Below are positions 28,795 to 38,327 of a stretch of 64,000 nt of DNA, one piece after another (the stretch's first letter is position 1; the number at the start of each line of letters is the position of its first letter). This DNA comes from Brevibacterium sp. W7.2. GTDB taxonomy: Bacteria; Actinomycetota; Actinomycetes; Actinomycetales; Brevibacteriaceae. The DNA lies in the NCBI RefSeq assembly GCF_018137945.1, contig NZ_CP073089.1, positions 2,170,001 to 2,234,000 on the forward strand. The letters are read 5' to 3'. Position numbers and translations under genes: made by a program. The notes under the pieces were generated by a model, which ran no database searches, was not told where the DNA came from, and saw only the letters and a list, made by a program, of their open reading frames with translations.

Positions 28795-29607
28795 TCAGTG
28801 GTCGTCCGAGATGGCGGCGTTGATGTAGACGCACGAGAGCAGAGCGAAGATGTAGGCCTGGAGGACGACGACCAGCATCTCGAGGAGGAAGACGAAGAAG
28901 CCGCCGGCGAAGGTGAGGATCGAGAAGAACTGGAAGCCGTTGCTGGCGTCGAAGAGGAAGAAGCTCGTCGCGGAGAAGCAGAGGACGAGGAGGAGGTGGC
29001 CGACCATCATGTTCGCGAAGAGTCGGATCGCGAGCGTGAACGGCTGCGTGACGAACTTCGTGATGAACTCGATGGGGATGAGGAGGATGTGCATCGGCCA
29101 CGGCACACCCGGGAGGATGAGCGCCGACTTGAGGTAGCCGCCGAGGCCCTTCTCGGCGATGCCCGCCCAGTGGTAGGTGACGTAGACGACCAGCGTGAGC
29201 ACGAGCGGCAGTCCGATGACGCCGGTGGCCGGCATGTTGAAGAACGGGATGAGCTTCGTGACGTTCCAGAAGAGGACGCCGAAGAAGATCGCCACGATGA
29301 GCGGCATGAACTTCTTCGCCTTCTCCTTGCCCATGGTGTCCTCGGCGATGCCGACGGTGACGAACTCCATGGCGAGCTCCATGGCCGACTGGAAGCGGCT
29401 CGGGATGAGCTTCATCCGCTTCGCCCAGATGGCGAGGACGACGACGACGGCGATCGTGGCGATGATGCGGATGAGCATCACGCGGTTCATCTCGAACGGC
29501 GTGCCGGCGAATGCGAACGGTGCGGGAAAGAACTCCGCCATCGACGGGGCGTGGAATCCGCCTTCAGCGGCTTGGATCAGTGTGTGCGCGGCGTTGAGTT
29601 TACCCAC
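28795..29607 (-). CDS. atpB: ATP synthase a subunit
   Basis: Membrane stator subunit of 270 residues that forms the proton half-channels. Five to six membrane helices are visible; the essential Arg is in the conserved block ALAIRLFANMMVGHLLL. Start GTG (MGKLNAAH) is the first in-frame start after the GGGAGAGAAAC region. It is the first gene of the core operon after a 206-base leader that contains a predicted promoter. Confidence 0.96.
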   Translation of the reverse strand: MGKLNAAHTLIQAAEGGFHAPSMAEFFPAPFAFAGTPFEMNRVMLIRIIATIAVVVVLAIWAKRMKLIPSRFQSAMELAMEFVTVGIAEDTMGKEKAKKFMPLIVAIFFGVLFWNVTKLIPFFNMPATGVIGLPLVLTLVVYVTYHWAGIAEKGLGGYLKSALILPGVPWPMHILLIPIEFITKFVTQPFTLAIRLFANMMVGHLLLVLCFSATSFFLFDASNGFQFFSILTFAGGFFVFLLEMLVVVLQAYIFALLSCVYINAAISDDH

Positions 29608-29724
29608 GTTTACGTTTCTCTCCCATGGTCATCGGCCGGAAATGGCCTGGCCTTCGGCCGCGCGAGGAGCGCGGGGATCAAGATCAGGAGCGACTTGGAG
29701 CGACACGGCTCCAGCACCGGAACT

Positions 29725-29754
29725 ACTCTACCAACGGTAGAGAGCTGCCGACAA
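29725..29754 (-). promoter_or_regulatory. Predicted atp operon promoter with overlapping palindrome
   Basis: On the minus strand TTGTCG and TAGAGT stand 18 bases apart, a fair sigma-70-type promoter about 118 bases upstream of atpB. The sequence CTCTACC-AAC-GGTAGAG (29726-29742), a perfect 7-bp palindrome, overlaps the -10 and the spacer, so it could be an operator or an early RNA hairpin. Prediction from sequence. Confidence 0.5.
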
Positions 29755-29813
29755 ATCCTTGCGGCTTGGCTGAGCGAATCCTGGCAGCGGTGGATGCTCG
29801 GCATATGGACGGA

Positions 29814-30269
29814 TCAGCGGGACCGTCCCGCTTCGGGATCGACGTAGGGCACCCGCGCCTTGACGACGGTGATCGCCTCGACGAGTGAGGAGCCGATGAC
29901 GGCGGCGACGATCGTGAAGAAGGCCACCGTGCCGTCGAGCCACACGGCGTCCTTGAGCCGCCAGATGACGATCATGAAGATGAACGCCTTGAAGAGGAAG
30001 CCGAGCCCGAGGAACCCCGCGATCGCGGTGAGCCCGAGATTGCGTCCGAGGTACATGATGATGAGCGTGACGATGATGAAGACAGCGGCCAGTCCCCCGC
30101 CGATCGCCCCGCCGATGAGCCCGGCGCTGCCCGAGACGAGCCAGCCGACGCCCATGCCGGCGGCGGCGACGACGAGGACGAGGATCGCCCCGCGGATGAG
30201 CATCGTCCTCCACACGCGGGTCCAGGCGGCCTGGACGGCGGTCTCCGAGGTCGGCTGAGGGTCGGTCAC
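29814..30269 (-). CDS. AtpI-like membrane protein
   Basis: A 151-residue protein with four hydrophobic helices (for example GAILVLVVAAAGMGVGWLVS and GGGLAAVFIIVTLIIMYLG). Its position directly upstream of atpB and its fold pattern fit the AtpI-like proteins that precede atp operons, which assist c-ring assembly or Mg2+ uptake; the sequence itself is weakly conserved, so the call rests mainly on context. Start GTG overlaps the wecA-type stop (GTGA). Confidence 0.75.
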   Translation of the reverse strand: MTDPQPTSETAVQAAWTRVWRTMLIRGAILVLVVAAAGMGVGWLVSGSAGLIGGAIGGGLAAVFIIVTLIIMYLGRNLGLTAIAGFLGLGFLFKAFIFMIVIWRLKDAVWLDGTVAFFTIVAAVIGSSLVEAITVVKARVPYVDPEAGRSR

Positions 30270-31375
30270 GAGATTTCCTCTCTGGCATGGCGGCGGGCGC
30301 GCAGCGGGTAGAAGGTGAAGACGAGGGTGACGGCGAAGAGCAGGCCGACGACGATGACGACGGAGACGGCCGGGACGAGCAGGAGCATGACGGAGCCGAA
30401 GGCGATGAGCGCCGTCCACGTGTAGAGGATGAGGACGGCCCGGGCGTGGGAGTGCCCGAGCCGGAGCATCCGGTGGTGGAGGTGCTTGGCGTCGGCGGAG
30501 AACGGCGACTGCCCGGCCATGAGCCGGCGGACGACGGCGAGCCCGAGGTCGAGCAGCGGCAGGAACATCACGGCGATGGGCAGGATGATCGGCAGGTACG
30601 TAGCAAAGACCCGCTCCTGTCCGATGAGGGCGGGATCGACCTGACCGGTGACCCGGATCGTCGAGGCGGCGAGCAGCAGACCGATGAGCATCGAGCCGGA
30701 GTCGCCCATGAAGATGCGGGCCGGGTTGAAATTGTGCGGCAGGAAGCCGAGGCAGGCCCCGACGAGGATCGCGATGATGAGCGAGGCGAGGTTCGCATAC
30801 GAGTCCGGGGAGGCGTCGCGGGCGAGCCAGTACGAGTACATGAAGAAGGCGCTGCCGCCGATCGCGACGACCCCGGCGGCCAGCCCGTCGAGTCCGTCGA
30901 CGAAGTTCACGGCGTTGATCGTCACGAGGACGACGAGGATCGTGACGATGATCGACATCCGCGGGCTGCCGATGATCACCCCGCCGAAGGGGATCGAGAG
31001 CAGGGCGACGCCGTTGATCGCCATGAAGCCCGCCGCCAGTGCCTGGCCGGCGAGCTTCGTAATCCAGTGGAGGTCCCAGATGTCGTCGATGATCCCGAGC
31101 AGACAGAGCAGTCCGGCGGCCCCGGCGATGCCGATGATCGGGCCCATCTCGACGAAGATCCGCTGGAGGAACGGCGTCTGGGAGGCGAAGAGAAGTCCGA
31201 CGATGACGGCCCCGAACATCGCGACTCCGCCCAGCCTCGGCGTCGGCACGGAGTGGACGTCGCGTTCGCGCAGCGGGGAGAAGATGAGCCCGCGCTCGGC
31301 GACCCGCTTGACCATGGGCGTGAGCAGGTACGCCACCAGCGCGGAGACGACGAGGATGAAGAGGTAGGCGCGCAC
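30266..31375 (-). CDS. Undecaprenyl-phosphate sugar-1-phosphate transferase (WecA/TagO family)
   Basis: Polytopic membrane enzyme of 369 residues that transfers a sugar-1-phosphate, probably GlcNAc-1-P, from the UDP-sugar to undecaprenyl (or decaprenyl) phosphate, starting a cell-surface polymer. Key motifs: SVPTPRLGG, the Asp pair GIIDDIWDLH, NAVNFVDGLDGLA, FMGDSGSM and the His box KHLHHRML. Together they place it in WecA/TagO rather than MraY. It is translationally linked to the AtpI-like gene (GTGA) and directly follows ywlC (TGAGTG), the usual actinobacterial order. Confidence 0.92.
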   Translation of the reverse strand: MRAYLFILVVSALVAYLLTPMVKRVAERGLIFSPLRERDVHSVPTPRLGGVAMFGAVIVGLLFASQTPFLQRIFVEMGPIIGIAGAAGLLCLLGIIDDIWDLHWITKLAGQALAAGFMAINGVALLSIPFGGVIIGSPRMSIIVTILVVLVTINAVNFVDGLDGLAAGVVAIGGSAFFMYSYWLARDASPDSYANLASLIIAILVGACLGFLPHNFNPARIFMGDSGSMLIGLLLAASTIRVTGQVDPALIGQERVFATYLPIILPIAVMFLPLLDLGLAVVRRLMAGQSPFSADAKHLHHRMLRLGHSHARAVLILYTWTALIAFGSVMLLLVPAVSVVIVVGLLFAVTLVFTFYPLRARRHAREEIS

Positions 31376-32026
31376 TCAGCCGTCCAGGTCGCGAAGGTCG
31401 GGCACGATCTCCCGCAGCTGCTCTGCGGTGATCGGCCCGTTGCGGACGATGCGGGGGACGTCGCCGGAGAGGTCGATGATCGTCGAGGACTGACCGGAGT
31501 CGCGCCCGCCGCCGTCGAGGTAGATCTCGACATCGGATCCGAGCATGTCCTGGGCCGCATCCGCCGAGGTGGCCGCCGACTCTCCCGTGGTGTTCGCACT
31601 CGAGACGGCGAGCGGACCCGTCCGGCCGAGCAGCGCGAGCGCGTACTCGTCGTCGGGCATCCGCACGGCCACGGTGCCGTGGGTGTCCCCGAGGTCCCAG
31701 TCGAGGGAGGGCTGGGCATTCGCGATGATCGTCAGCGGTCCCGGCCAGAACTTCGCGGTGAGCGCGAGCACCGTCTCGTCGACGCCGTCGACGAGCCCGA
31801 AGACCGTCTCCGCACGGGGGACGAGCACCGGCGGCGGCATGTTCCTCCCCCGGCCCTTGGCCGTGAGGAGCGCCGCAACCGCCGACGCGTTGAAGGCGTC
31901 GGCCGCGATGCCGTAGACCGTGTCGGTGGGAATGACGAGGAGGTTGCCCGCCTCGACGACGCGCGCGCACTCGTCGAGGACGAGATCGCGGATGTCGGCC
32001 TGCGTGACGTCGAATCGTCGGGACAC
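31376..32026 (-). CDS. ywlC: L-threonylcarbamoyladenylate synthase (Sua5/YrdC/YwlC)
   Basis: Makes threonylcarbamoyl-AMP from Thr, bicarbonate and ATP for the t6A37 modification of ANN-decoding tRNAs. The YrdC domain of 216 residues shows IPTDTVYGIAADAF, the RNA-binding/ATP block KGRGRNMPPPVLV, WPGPLTII and SSANTTGE. The start is the GTG reading VSRRFDVTQ. There is no C-terminal Sua5 domain, so it is the short form. It lies between prmC and wecA. Confidence 0.93.
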   Translation of the reverse strand: MSRRFDVTQADIRDLVLDECARVVEAGNLLVIPTDTVYGIAADAFNASAVAALLTAKGRGRNMPPPVLVPRAETVFGLVDGVDETVLALTAKFWPGPLTIIANAQPSLDWDLGDTHGTVAVRMPDDEYALALLGRTGPLAVSSANTTGESAATSADAAQDMLGSDVEIYLDGGGRDSGQSSTIIDLSGDVPRIVRNGPITAEQLREIVPDLRDLDG

Positions 32027-32045
32027 TGAATCTCTTTTCCTGCTG

Positions 32046-32960
32046 TCAGCTCGTCGGGTGGGTGCGCGGAGCGGTCGCCGCGGCCACCGTGTAGCGGTCG
32101 CGTCCAGTGTAGTCCGGGAACGTGGTCGCAGCTGCCAGACCCGCCACACCGGCGATGATCTCGCGGACCCCGGCGCCCTGATCCTCGGCGTGCTCCATGA
32201 TGACGAGTCCGCCGGGACGGAGCAGGAGCGCCGCCTGAGCGAGGATGAGGGCGGGGACCTCGAGTCCGGAGACGCCGCCGTAGAGCGCGGCGGCGGGATC
32301 GTGGTCGCGCACCTCGGGGTCCTTCGGCACGGCCGCATCGGGCACGTACGGCGGGTTCGTCACGACGACGTCGACGGTGTCGACGAGCTCCGGATGGTCG
32401 CTGGCCGCGGTCGTCGCATCGCCGGCGATGAGGTCGACGTCGGAGGCGCCGAGGTCGAGGCGAGCGAGGTTCGTCCGTGACCACGCCAGGGCCGCGGCTT
32501 CGCGCTCGATGCCGATGACGCGGGTGCCCGGACGCTCGAGGGCGACCGACAGGGCGATCGCCCCCGAGCCCGAGCAGAGATCGAGCACGAGCGGGGCGGT
32601 GTCGGAGTGCGCCGCGGTGTCCCGGCGCGCGAGGTGATCGAGGACCTCGGTGACGAGGAGTTCGGTCTCGGGTCGGGGCACGAACACGCCGGGACCGACC
32701 GCGAGATCGAGACGGCGGAAGTGCGCGACACCGGTGAGGTGCTGGAGCGGCATGCGGCGGCTGCGCTCGTCGAGGAGGCGGGCGAACCGGTCGGCGACTG
32801 CGGCCGGGACCGCCTCGGCGAAGAGCCGGCGACGGGCCAGGGTCGACGCGTCGATGTCCCATGCATGGGCCAGCAGAGCGGAGACGTCGGTCTCGGGAGA
32901 GGGCACCCCCGCCTCGGCTAGCACACGGGCACCCGCCCGCAGCAGAGTGGGGACGTCCAT
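32046..32960 (-). CDS. prmC: Release factor glutamine N5-methyltransferase
   Basis: SAM-dependent enzyme of 304 residues that methylates the Gln of the GGQ motif in RF1 and RF2. The N-terminal helical domain is followed by RPETELLV, the SAM motif LDLCSGSGAIALS and the substrate-binding NPPY at residues 202-205. It directly follows prfA on the same strand, matching enzyme with substrate. Confidence 0.94.
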   Translation of the reverse strand: MDVPTLLRAGARVLAEAGVPSPETDVSALLAHAWDIDASTLARRRLFAEAVPAAVADRFARLLDERSRRMPLQHLTGVAHFRRLDLAVGPGVFVPRPETELLVTEVLDHLARRDTAAHSDTAPLVLDLCSGSGAIALSVALERPGTRVIGIEREAAALAWSRTNLARLDLGASDVDLIAGDATTAASDHPELVDTVDVVVTNPPYVPDAAVPKDPEVRDHDPAAALYGGVSGLEVPALILAQAALLLRPGGLVIMEHAEDQGAGVREIIAGVAGLAAATTFPDYTGRDRYTVAAATAPRTHPTS

Positions 32961-32976
32961 CGTGGTCGGGTCCAGC

Positions 32977-34053
32977 TCAGTCCCCCAGTGCCTCGAGGCG
33001 TGCCGCGCGGTCGGCGTCGCGGTTCGAGCCGATGACGGCGTCGAGGTCGCCGGCGAGCACCTGATCGAGGTTGTAGGCCTTGAACCCCGTGCGGTGGTCG
33101 GTGATCCGGTTCTCCGGGAAGTTGTACGTGCGGATCCGCTCCGAGCGGTCGACGGTGCGCACCTGGGAGCGGCGGATGTCGGCGGCTTCGGCGGCGGCCT
33201 CCTCGGCCTGTTTGGCGAGGATGCGGGCGCGGAGCATGCGCAGCGCCGCTTCCTTGTTCTGCAGCTGTGACTTCTCGTTCTGGCAGCTCGCGGTGATCCC
33301 GGTGGGCAGGTGCGTGATCCGCACCGCCGAGTCCGTCGTGTTGACCGACTGTCCGCCGGGGCCCGAGGACCGGTAGACGTCGATGCGCAGATCCTTGTCC
33401 TCGAGGTGGATCTCCTCGGGTTCGTCGACCTCCGGGAAGACGAGGACGCCGGCGGCCGAGGTGTGGATGCGGCCCTGGGATTCGGTGACCGGGACGCGCT
33501 GGACCCGGTGGACGCCGCCTTCGAACTTCAGCCAGCCGTACGCGCCGTCGGCACCGGCCTTGACGGCGATCGTCACGTCCTTGAAGCCGCCGAGGTCGGA
33601 GTGCGTGGCGGTGAGCACCTGGGACGACCACCCGTGGGAGGCGATCCAGCGCTCGTACATGCGCAGAAGGTCACCGGCGAAGAGCGCCGACTCGTCGCCG
33701 CCCTCCCCCGCCTTGATCTCGACGATCGCATCCCGGGCGTCATCGGGATCGCGCGGGATGAGGAGGTCGCGGAGTTCGGCGTCGGCCGCCTCGAGCTCGG
33801 CGCTCAGGCGCGTCGCCTCGGCGGCGAACTCGGGATCGTCGTCGCCGAGCTCCTCGGCCGCTGCGAGATCGTCGCGCAACTCGTCGACGCGACGGGCCGC
33901 GACGACGATGCGGTCGAGTTCGGCATAGCGGCGCGACAGCTTCCGAGCCCGGCCGGCATCAGCGTGCACGGCCGGGTCGGAGAGCTCCTCGGACAGCCTC
34001 GTGTGCTCGTCGACGAGCACGGCGAGGCCGGCCGTGAGGCTGTCACTGCTCAT
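32977..34053 (-). CDS. prfA: Peptide chain release factor 1
   Basis: Recognises UAA/UAG stop codons and triggers peptide release. The 358-residue protein has the catalytic GGQ at residues 233-235 ([15 protein letters not shown]) and the codon-reading Pro-Val-Thr motif in [12 protein letters not shown]. It lies between rho and prmC with very short gaps. Confidence 0.97.
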   Translation of the reverse strand: MSSDSLTAGLAVLVDEHTRLSEELSDPAVHADAGRARKLSRRYAELDRIVVAARRVDELRDDLAAAEELGDDDPEFAAEATRLSAELEAADAELRDLLIPRDPDDARDAIVEIKAGEGGDESALFAGDLLRMYERWIASHGWSSQVLTATHSDLGGFKDVTIAVKAGADGAYGWLKFEGGVHRVQRVPVTESQGRIHTSAAGVLVFPEVDEPEEIHLEDKDLRIDVYRSSGPGGQSVNTTDSAVRITHLPTGITASCQNEKSQLQNKEAALRMLRARILAKQAEEAAAEAADIRRSQVRTVDRSERIRTYNFPENRITDHRTGFKAYNLDQVLAGDLDAVIGSNRDADRAARLEALGD

Positions 34054-34054
34054 C

Positions 34055-36085
34055 TCAGTGGTCGTCGGTCGAGGACTTCGGCAGCGGCGTCGTCTTCTGC
34101 ACCTGCATGAGGAACTCCGCGTTCGAGCCGGTCTCCTTGAGCTTCGACATGAGGAGTTCGACGGCCTGCTGCTGCTCGAGACCCGAGAGCAGACGGCGCA
34201 GACGCCACATGACCTTCGTCTCCTCCGGCGTCATGAGCATCTCCTCACGACGCGTCGACGAGGCGTTGACGTCGACGGCCGGGAAGATGCGCTTGTCGGC
34301 GAGCTGGCGCGACAGGCGCAGCTCCATGTTGCCGGTGCCCTTGAACTCCTCGAAGATCACCTCGTCCATCTTCGATCCCGTCTCGACGAGGGCGGTGGCG
34401 AGGATCGTCAGGGAGCCGCCGCCTTCGATGTTGCGGGCGGCGCCGAAGAACTTCTTCGGCGGGTAGAGCGCGTTCGCGTCGACACCACCGGAGAGGATCC
34501 GTCCCGAGGCCGGCTGCGCGATGTTGTAGGCGCGGCCGAGGCGGGTGATGTTGTCGAGGAGGACGACGACATCGGAGCCCATCTCCACGAGGCGCTTGGC
34601 CCGCTCGATCGCGAGTTCGGCGATCGTCGTGTGATCGTCGGCGGGACGGTCGAAGGTCGAGGCGATGACCTCTCCGGCGACCGCGCGCTGCATGTCCGTG
34701 ACCTCTTCGGGACGTTCGTCGACGAGGACGACCATGAGGTGGACTTCGGGGTTGTTCTCCGTGATCGCGTTGGCGACCTGTTGCATGATCGTCGTCTTGC
34801 CGGCCTTCGGGGGCGCGACGATGAGTCCGCGCTGGCCCTTGCCGATCGGGGTGACGAGGTCGATGAGGCGGGTCGACTGCAGCTTCGAGGTGGTCTCGAG
34901 GCGCAGGCGCTCCTGCGGGTAGAGCGGGGTGAGCTTCGAGAACTCGACGCGGTTCTTCGCATCGTCGACGCTCAGTCCGTTGACGGAGTCGAGGCGGACG
35001 AGCGCGTCGAACTTCTCGCGCTTGCCGCCCCGCTCGCCCTCACGCGGCTGTCGGATCGCACCGGCGACGGCGTCGCCCTTGCGCAGACCGTTCTTGCGGA
35101 CCATCGACGCCGAGACGTAGACGTCGTTGGGCCCGGGCAGGTAGCCCGAGGTGCGGAGGAACGCGTAGTTGTCGTGGACATCGAGGATGCCGCCGACGGG
35201 GATGAGGACGTCGTCGCTGCGCAGCTCCGGCTCGTCACCCCCGCGTCCGCGACGCTTGCGGTCACGGCCGCGACCGCGGCGGCCGCCGCGCTCGTCGTCG
35301 TCGGACCCGTTGCGGTTCCGGCGGTCGTTGTCCCGACGGTTGTCGTTGTCGCGACGGTTGTCGTCGCCGTCGCCCTGGCGGCTGCGGCGATCGGAACGAC
35401 GGTCGTCGCGATCGGACTTGCGGTCGTTGCCGCGGTCGTCACGATCGGACTTGCGGTCGTTCCCGCGGTCGTCACGGTCGGACTTGCGATCGTCGCGACG
35501 GTCATTGCCGCGATCGTCGCGGTCGGACTTGCGGTCCTCGCGGTCCTTGCGGTCGGACCGGCGCTCGTCGGCGTCGCCCTGACGGCTGCGACGGTTCGCG
35601 GCCTCGTCGCCGCCCTGATCGGTGTCGGCGTCACCGCCGCGCGAACGCGAGCGGCCGCGGCGATTGCGCTGGCGCTCCTGGCCGGCCTGCTCGTCACCGG
35701 CGGTCTCGGCGGCGGGTGCCGCAGCAGCCTCGGGAGCGGGAGTCTCGGCGGCGGTGGTCTCAGGCGCGCTGGTCTCGGCGCCCTCGCGGGCCGCGGAGTC
35801 CTCGCGAGCAGTCGCAGCCGCGCTGCGACGGGCGGGCCGGCGGCCGCGCTTGCCCTCGGAGGCCGAGGAGTCAGCGGTTTCGGCCGGCGCCGCGGTGGTG
35901 GGGGCGGGAGCCGTGCCGGCGCCCGATCCGCCCTGGTTGTTGATGGCGTCGATGAGTTCGCCCTTGCGAAGTCGACGGTATCCTTTGATTCCCATTCCCG
36001 CTGCCATTTCCTGCAGCTGGGGAAGGCGCAGAGCGGTCAGACTGCCGGTGCGCGGTGTGGAATCCGGGGTTGTGGTTTCAGACAC
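34055..36085 (-). CDS. rho: Transcription termination factor Rho with large N-terminal insertion
   Basis: Hexameric RNA-dependent ATPase of 676 residues that ends transcription. Residues 1-50 form the N-terminal helix domain ([20 protein letters not shown]). Residues about 52-288 are an inserted low-complexity region, first Ala/Pro/Thr, then Arg/Asp/Ser/Asn, including tandem copies of [11 protein letters not shown]. The RNA-binding OB-fold resumes at [18 protein letters not shown], and the ATPase has Walker [10 protein letters not shown] (about 424-432) and [13 protein letters not shown]. Such insertions, shown in Micrococcus luteus and mycobacterial Rho, add RNA binding that helps on GC-rich RNA. 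Confidence 0.97.
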   Translation of the reverse strand: MSETTTPDSTPRTGSLTALRLPQLQEMAAGMGIKGYRRLRKGELIDAINNQGGSGAGTAPAPTTAAPAETADSSASEGKRGRRPARRSAAATAREDSAAREGAETSAPETTAAETPAPEAAAAPAAETAGDEQAGQERQRNRRGRSRSRGGDADTDQGGDEAANRRSRQGDADERRSDRKDREDRKSDRDDRGNDRRDDRKSDRDDRGNDRKSDRDDRGNDRKSDRDDRRSDRRSRQGDGDDNRRDNDNRRDNDRRNRNGSDDDERGGRRGRGRDRKRRGRGGDEPELRSDDVLIPVGGILDVHDNYAFLRTSGYLPGPNDVYVSASMVRKNGLRKGDAVAGAIRQPREGERGGKREKFDALVRLDSVNGLSVDDAKNRVEFSKLTPLYPQERLRLETTSKLQSTRLIDLVTPIGKGQRGLIVAPPKAGKTTIMQQVANAITENNPEVHLMVVLVDERPEEVTDMQRAVAGEVIASTFDRPADDHTTIAELAIERAKRLVEMGSDVVVLLDNITRLGRAYNIAQPASGRILSGGVDANALYPPKKFFGAARNIEGGGSLTILATALVETGSKMDEVIFEEFKGTGNMELRLSRQLADKRIFPAVDVNASSTRREEMLMTPEETKVMWRLRRLLSGLEQQQAVELLMSKLKETGSNAEFLMQVQKTTPLPKSSTDDH
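35384..35527 (-). repeat. 33-bp tandem repeats encoding Arg/Asp-rich units in Rho
   Basis: About four near-identical 33-base units encode [15 protein letters not shown] repeats at residues 187-234 of Rho. The last full units are almost identical at the DNA level, pointing to recent expansion or contraction by slippage. Confidence 0.8.
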
Positions 36086-36100
36086 GAAGGTCCTTCTCCC

Positions 36101-36175
36101 TCATTCGGCCGTGCGGCAAAGAGCCGTAATCCCACGGCGACGGAAACACCCTTGACGGTGCATTGTGAAAGACAT
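36101..36175 (-). promoter_or_regulatory. Possible leader peptide ORF and hairpin in the rho 5' region
   Basis: The 208 bases between thrB and rho hold a 24-codon ORF (MSFTMHRQ... ending CRTAE) that stops 16 bases before rho. Its start codon lies in the right arm of a hairpin at 36172-36200 (ACATCTCCTGC against GCAGGATGT, one bulge). A second small inverted repeat, ACTGGTG/CACCAGT at 36255-36275, could end the thrB transcript. Rho genes in other bacteria are controlled through their leaders, so this may be regulatory; coding is unproven. Confidence 0.35.
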
Positions 36176-36293
36176 CCTGCTTGAAGAGTGCAGGAGATGT
36201 TCCAGGATTCGTGAAGTTGAGATGGGGTTCGCGGTGACACCGCCAAGCCCGTTCACTGGTGGAACACTCACCAGTTTACTTCCTCCGGCCCGA

Positions 36294-37199
36294 TCACGCG
36301 AATTCGAGCCGGAATCCCTCCTCATCGATCGCCACAGGCACAGCCCGCACTCCCGGGGGCACCGCCTCGGCGGGCACGTCCCCGGTGAGAGCGAGCACGG
36401 TCGGTCCCGCGCCGGAGATCACCGCGGGAATCCCCCGGGCCCGGAGATCGTCGACGAGCGCCATCGACTCAGGGTACGCGCTGCGGCGGAACTCCTGGTG
36501 GAGGCGGTCGTCGGTGGCCTCGAGCAGCGCGGTCGCGTCCGTGCTCAGGGCGTGGACGAGCAGTCCCGTGCGCGCGGAGTTCTCCGCCGCGACCGCGTGG
36601 GCGATCGTTGCCGGAATGAGACCGCGCGCGGTGAGTGTGTCGAGTCTCACAGCGGGGATGAGGACCGTGACCTTCTCAACGGTGCGGACGGGAACCGTCC
36701 AGGCGCGGGCCGGCTCCGGCAGCGCGATCGTCAGTCCGCCGAAGATCGCCGGCGCCGCATTGTCGGGGTGGCCCTCGAGGTCTGCGGCGAGCTCGAGCAT
36801 CCGCTCCCGAGTCAGCCCCGGCCCGCCGAGGGACTCGGAGACGGCACCGGCCAGGGCGATGCCGGCGACGACTGCGGCCGCCGACGATCCGAGGCCCCGC
36901 GAATGGGGGATCCGGTTCGTGCAGTCGAGGCTGAGCCGGGTCATGATCGCCGCAGCGCTCTCGCCCTGCAGCTGCGCGAGCACGTCCCACAGCACCCGCA
37001 TGATGAGGTGGGAATGGTCGGTGGGCACATCCTCAGCGCCCTCCCCGCGCACGGTCACCGCAGCGTCCGGGTCGACCGGCGCGTCCCCGAGGGTGAGGAC
37101 GAGCGTGTCGACGAGGCGCAGCGCCAGGCCCAGCGAGTCGTAACCGGGTCCGATGTTCGCCGAGGTGGCCGGCACCTCGAGCCGGAAGACCCGGCTCAC
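36294..37199 (-). CDS. thrB: Homoserine kinase
   Basis: GHMP-family kinase of 301 residues that phosphorylates homoserine in threonine synthesis. N-terminal [19 protein letters not shown] and the phosphate loop [13 protein letters not shown] near residue 95 define the family; [10 protein letters not shown] is the third motif. Start GTG overlaps the thrC stop (GTGA). Last of hom-thrC-thrB. Confidence 0.95.
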   Translation of the reverse strand: MSRVFRLEVPATSANIGPGYDSLGLALRLVDTLVLTLGDAPVDPDAAVTVRGEGAEDVPTDHSHLIMRVLWDVLAQLQGESAAAIMTRLSLDCTNRIPHSRGLGSSAAAVVAGIALAGAVSESLGGPGLTRERMLELAADLEGHPDNAAPAIFGGLTIALPEPARAWTVPVRTVEKVTVLIPAVRLDTLTARGLIPATIAHAVAAENSARTGLLVHALSTDATALLEATDDRLHQEFRRSAYPESMALVDDLRARGIPAVISGAGPTVLALTGDVPAEAVPPGVRAVPVAIDEEGFRLEFA

Positions 37200-38284
37200 C
37201 GGTCCTCGAGTCCGAGCTCGCGGGCGGCGGAGACGGCGTCGACGGGCACGCGGACGGGTTCGAGGTCGGCGCCGTCGGCGGTGTGCAGGGCCCACTGCGG
37301 ATCCTTGAGCCCGTGCCCGGTCACGGTCACCGCGATCGTCGCGCCGGCCGGCACGCGACCGGCCTCGGACATCTTCAGCAGACCTGCCACCGAGGCGGCC
37401 GATCCGGGTTCGACGAAGATGCCCTCTTCGCGCGAGAGCACCTTGTGTGCGGCGAGGATCTCGTCGTCCGTGACCGAGTCGATGAGTCCTCCGGAGTCGT
37501 CGCGCGCAGCGATCGCCCGCTCCCAGCTGGCGGGGTTGCCGATGCGGATCGCGGTGGCGATCGTGTCCGGGTCGGTGACCGGGTGGCCGAGGACGAGCGG
37601 CGCGGCGCCGGCGGCCTGGAAGCCCCACATCTGCGGCAGCCGCGTCGAGACGCCGGCGGCCCGGTAGTCGTTGTAGCCCTTCCAGTACGCGGTGATGTTG
37701 CCGGCGTTGCCGACGGGCAGCACGTGGATGTCGGGGGCGTCGCCGAGGACGTCGACGACCTCGAACGACGCCGTCTTCTGACCTTCGATGCGGTCGGGGT
37801 TGACGGAGTTGACGAGATGGACGGGGTAGGACTCCGCGAGCTTCCGGCACAGGGTGAGGCAGTCGTCGAAGTTGCCGTCGACCTCGAGCAGGGTCGCACC
37901 GTGGGCGACGGCCTGGCTCATCTTCCCCGGGGAGATCTTGCCGGCGGGCACGAGCACGGCGCAGGTGAGCCCGGCCTTCGTCGCGTAGGCCGCGGCCGAG
38001 GCCGAGGTGTTGCCCGTCGACGCGCAGATCACGGCCTTCGCGCCCTGCGCTTTGGCCTGGGTGATCGCCATCGTCATCCCCCGGTCCTTGAAGGAGCCGG
38101 TCGGGTTGAGGCCTTCGTACTTCACCCACACCTCGGCGCCGGTGCGCTCACTGAGGCGCTCGGCGCGGATGAGCGGCGTTCCGCCCTCGCCGAGGCTGAC
38201 CGACGGAGTGGTCTCCCCGATGTCGATGAGGCTGCGGTATTCGTCGATGACGCCCTGCCACTGGTGCCTGGGGTAAGTGCTCAC
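37196..38284 (-). CDS. thrC: Threonine synthase
   Basis: PLP enzyme of 362 residues converting O-phosphohomoserine to threonine. The Schiff-base lysine is Lys66 in [10 protein letters not shown]; the phosphate-binding loop is [23 protein letters not shown] is the substrate loop. The compact length is the usual bacterial class of actinobacteria. Confidence 0.96.
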   Translation of the reverse strand: MSTYPRHQWQGVIDEYRSLIDIGETTPSVSLGEGGTPLIRAERLSERTGAEVWVKYEGLNPTGSFKDRGMTMAITQAKAQGAKAVICASTGNTSASAAAYATKAGLTCAVLVPAGKISPGKMSQAVAHGATLLEVDGNFDDCLTLCRKLAESYPVHLVNSVNPDRIEGQKTASFEVVDVLGDAPDIHVLPVGNAGNITAYWKGYNDYRAAGVSTRLPQMWGFQAAGAAPLVLGHPVTDPDTIATAIRIGNPASWERAIAARDDSGGLIDSVTDDEILAAHKVLSREEGIFVEPGSAASVAGLLKMSEAGRVPAGATIAVTVTGHGLKDPQWALHTADGADLEPVRVPVDAVSAARELGLEDR

Positions 38285-38327
38285 GCGATGTTCGTCCTTC
38301 TCTTGTGTCGCATGCGGGTTGGTTAGG

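Noticed and set aside
29814..31970. 718-codon open frame spanning the AtpI-like, wecA and ywlC genes
   Set aside because: Only its last part, in frame with the AtpI-like gene, is real; the rest is an out-of-frame Arg/Ala-rich reading of wecA and ywlC.
35384..35527. CRISPR-like array from the 33-bp repeats
   Set aside because: The repeats are contiguous, without spacers, and in frame inside rho.
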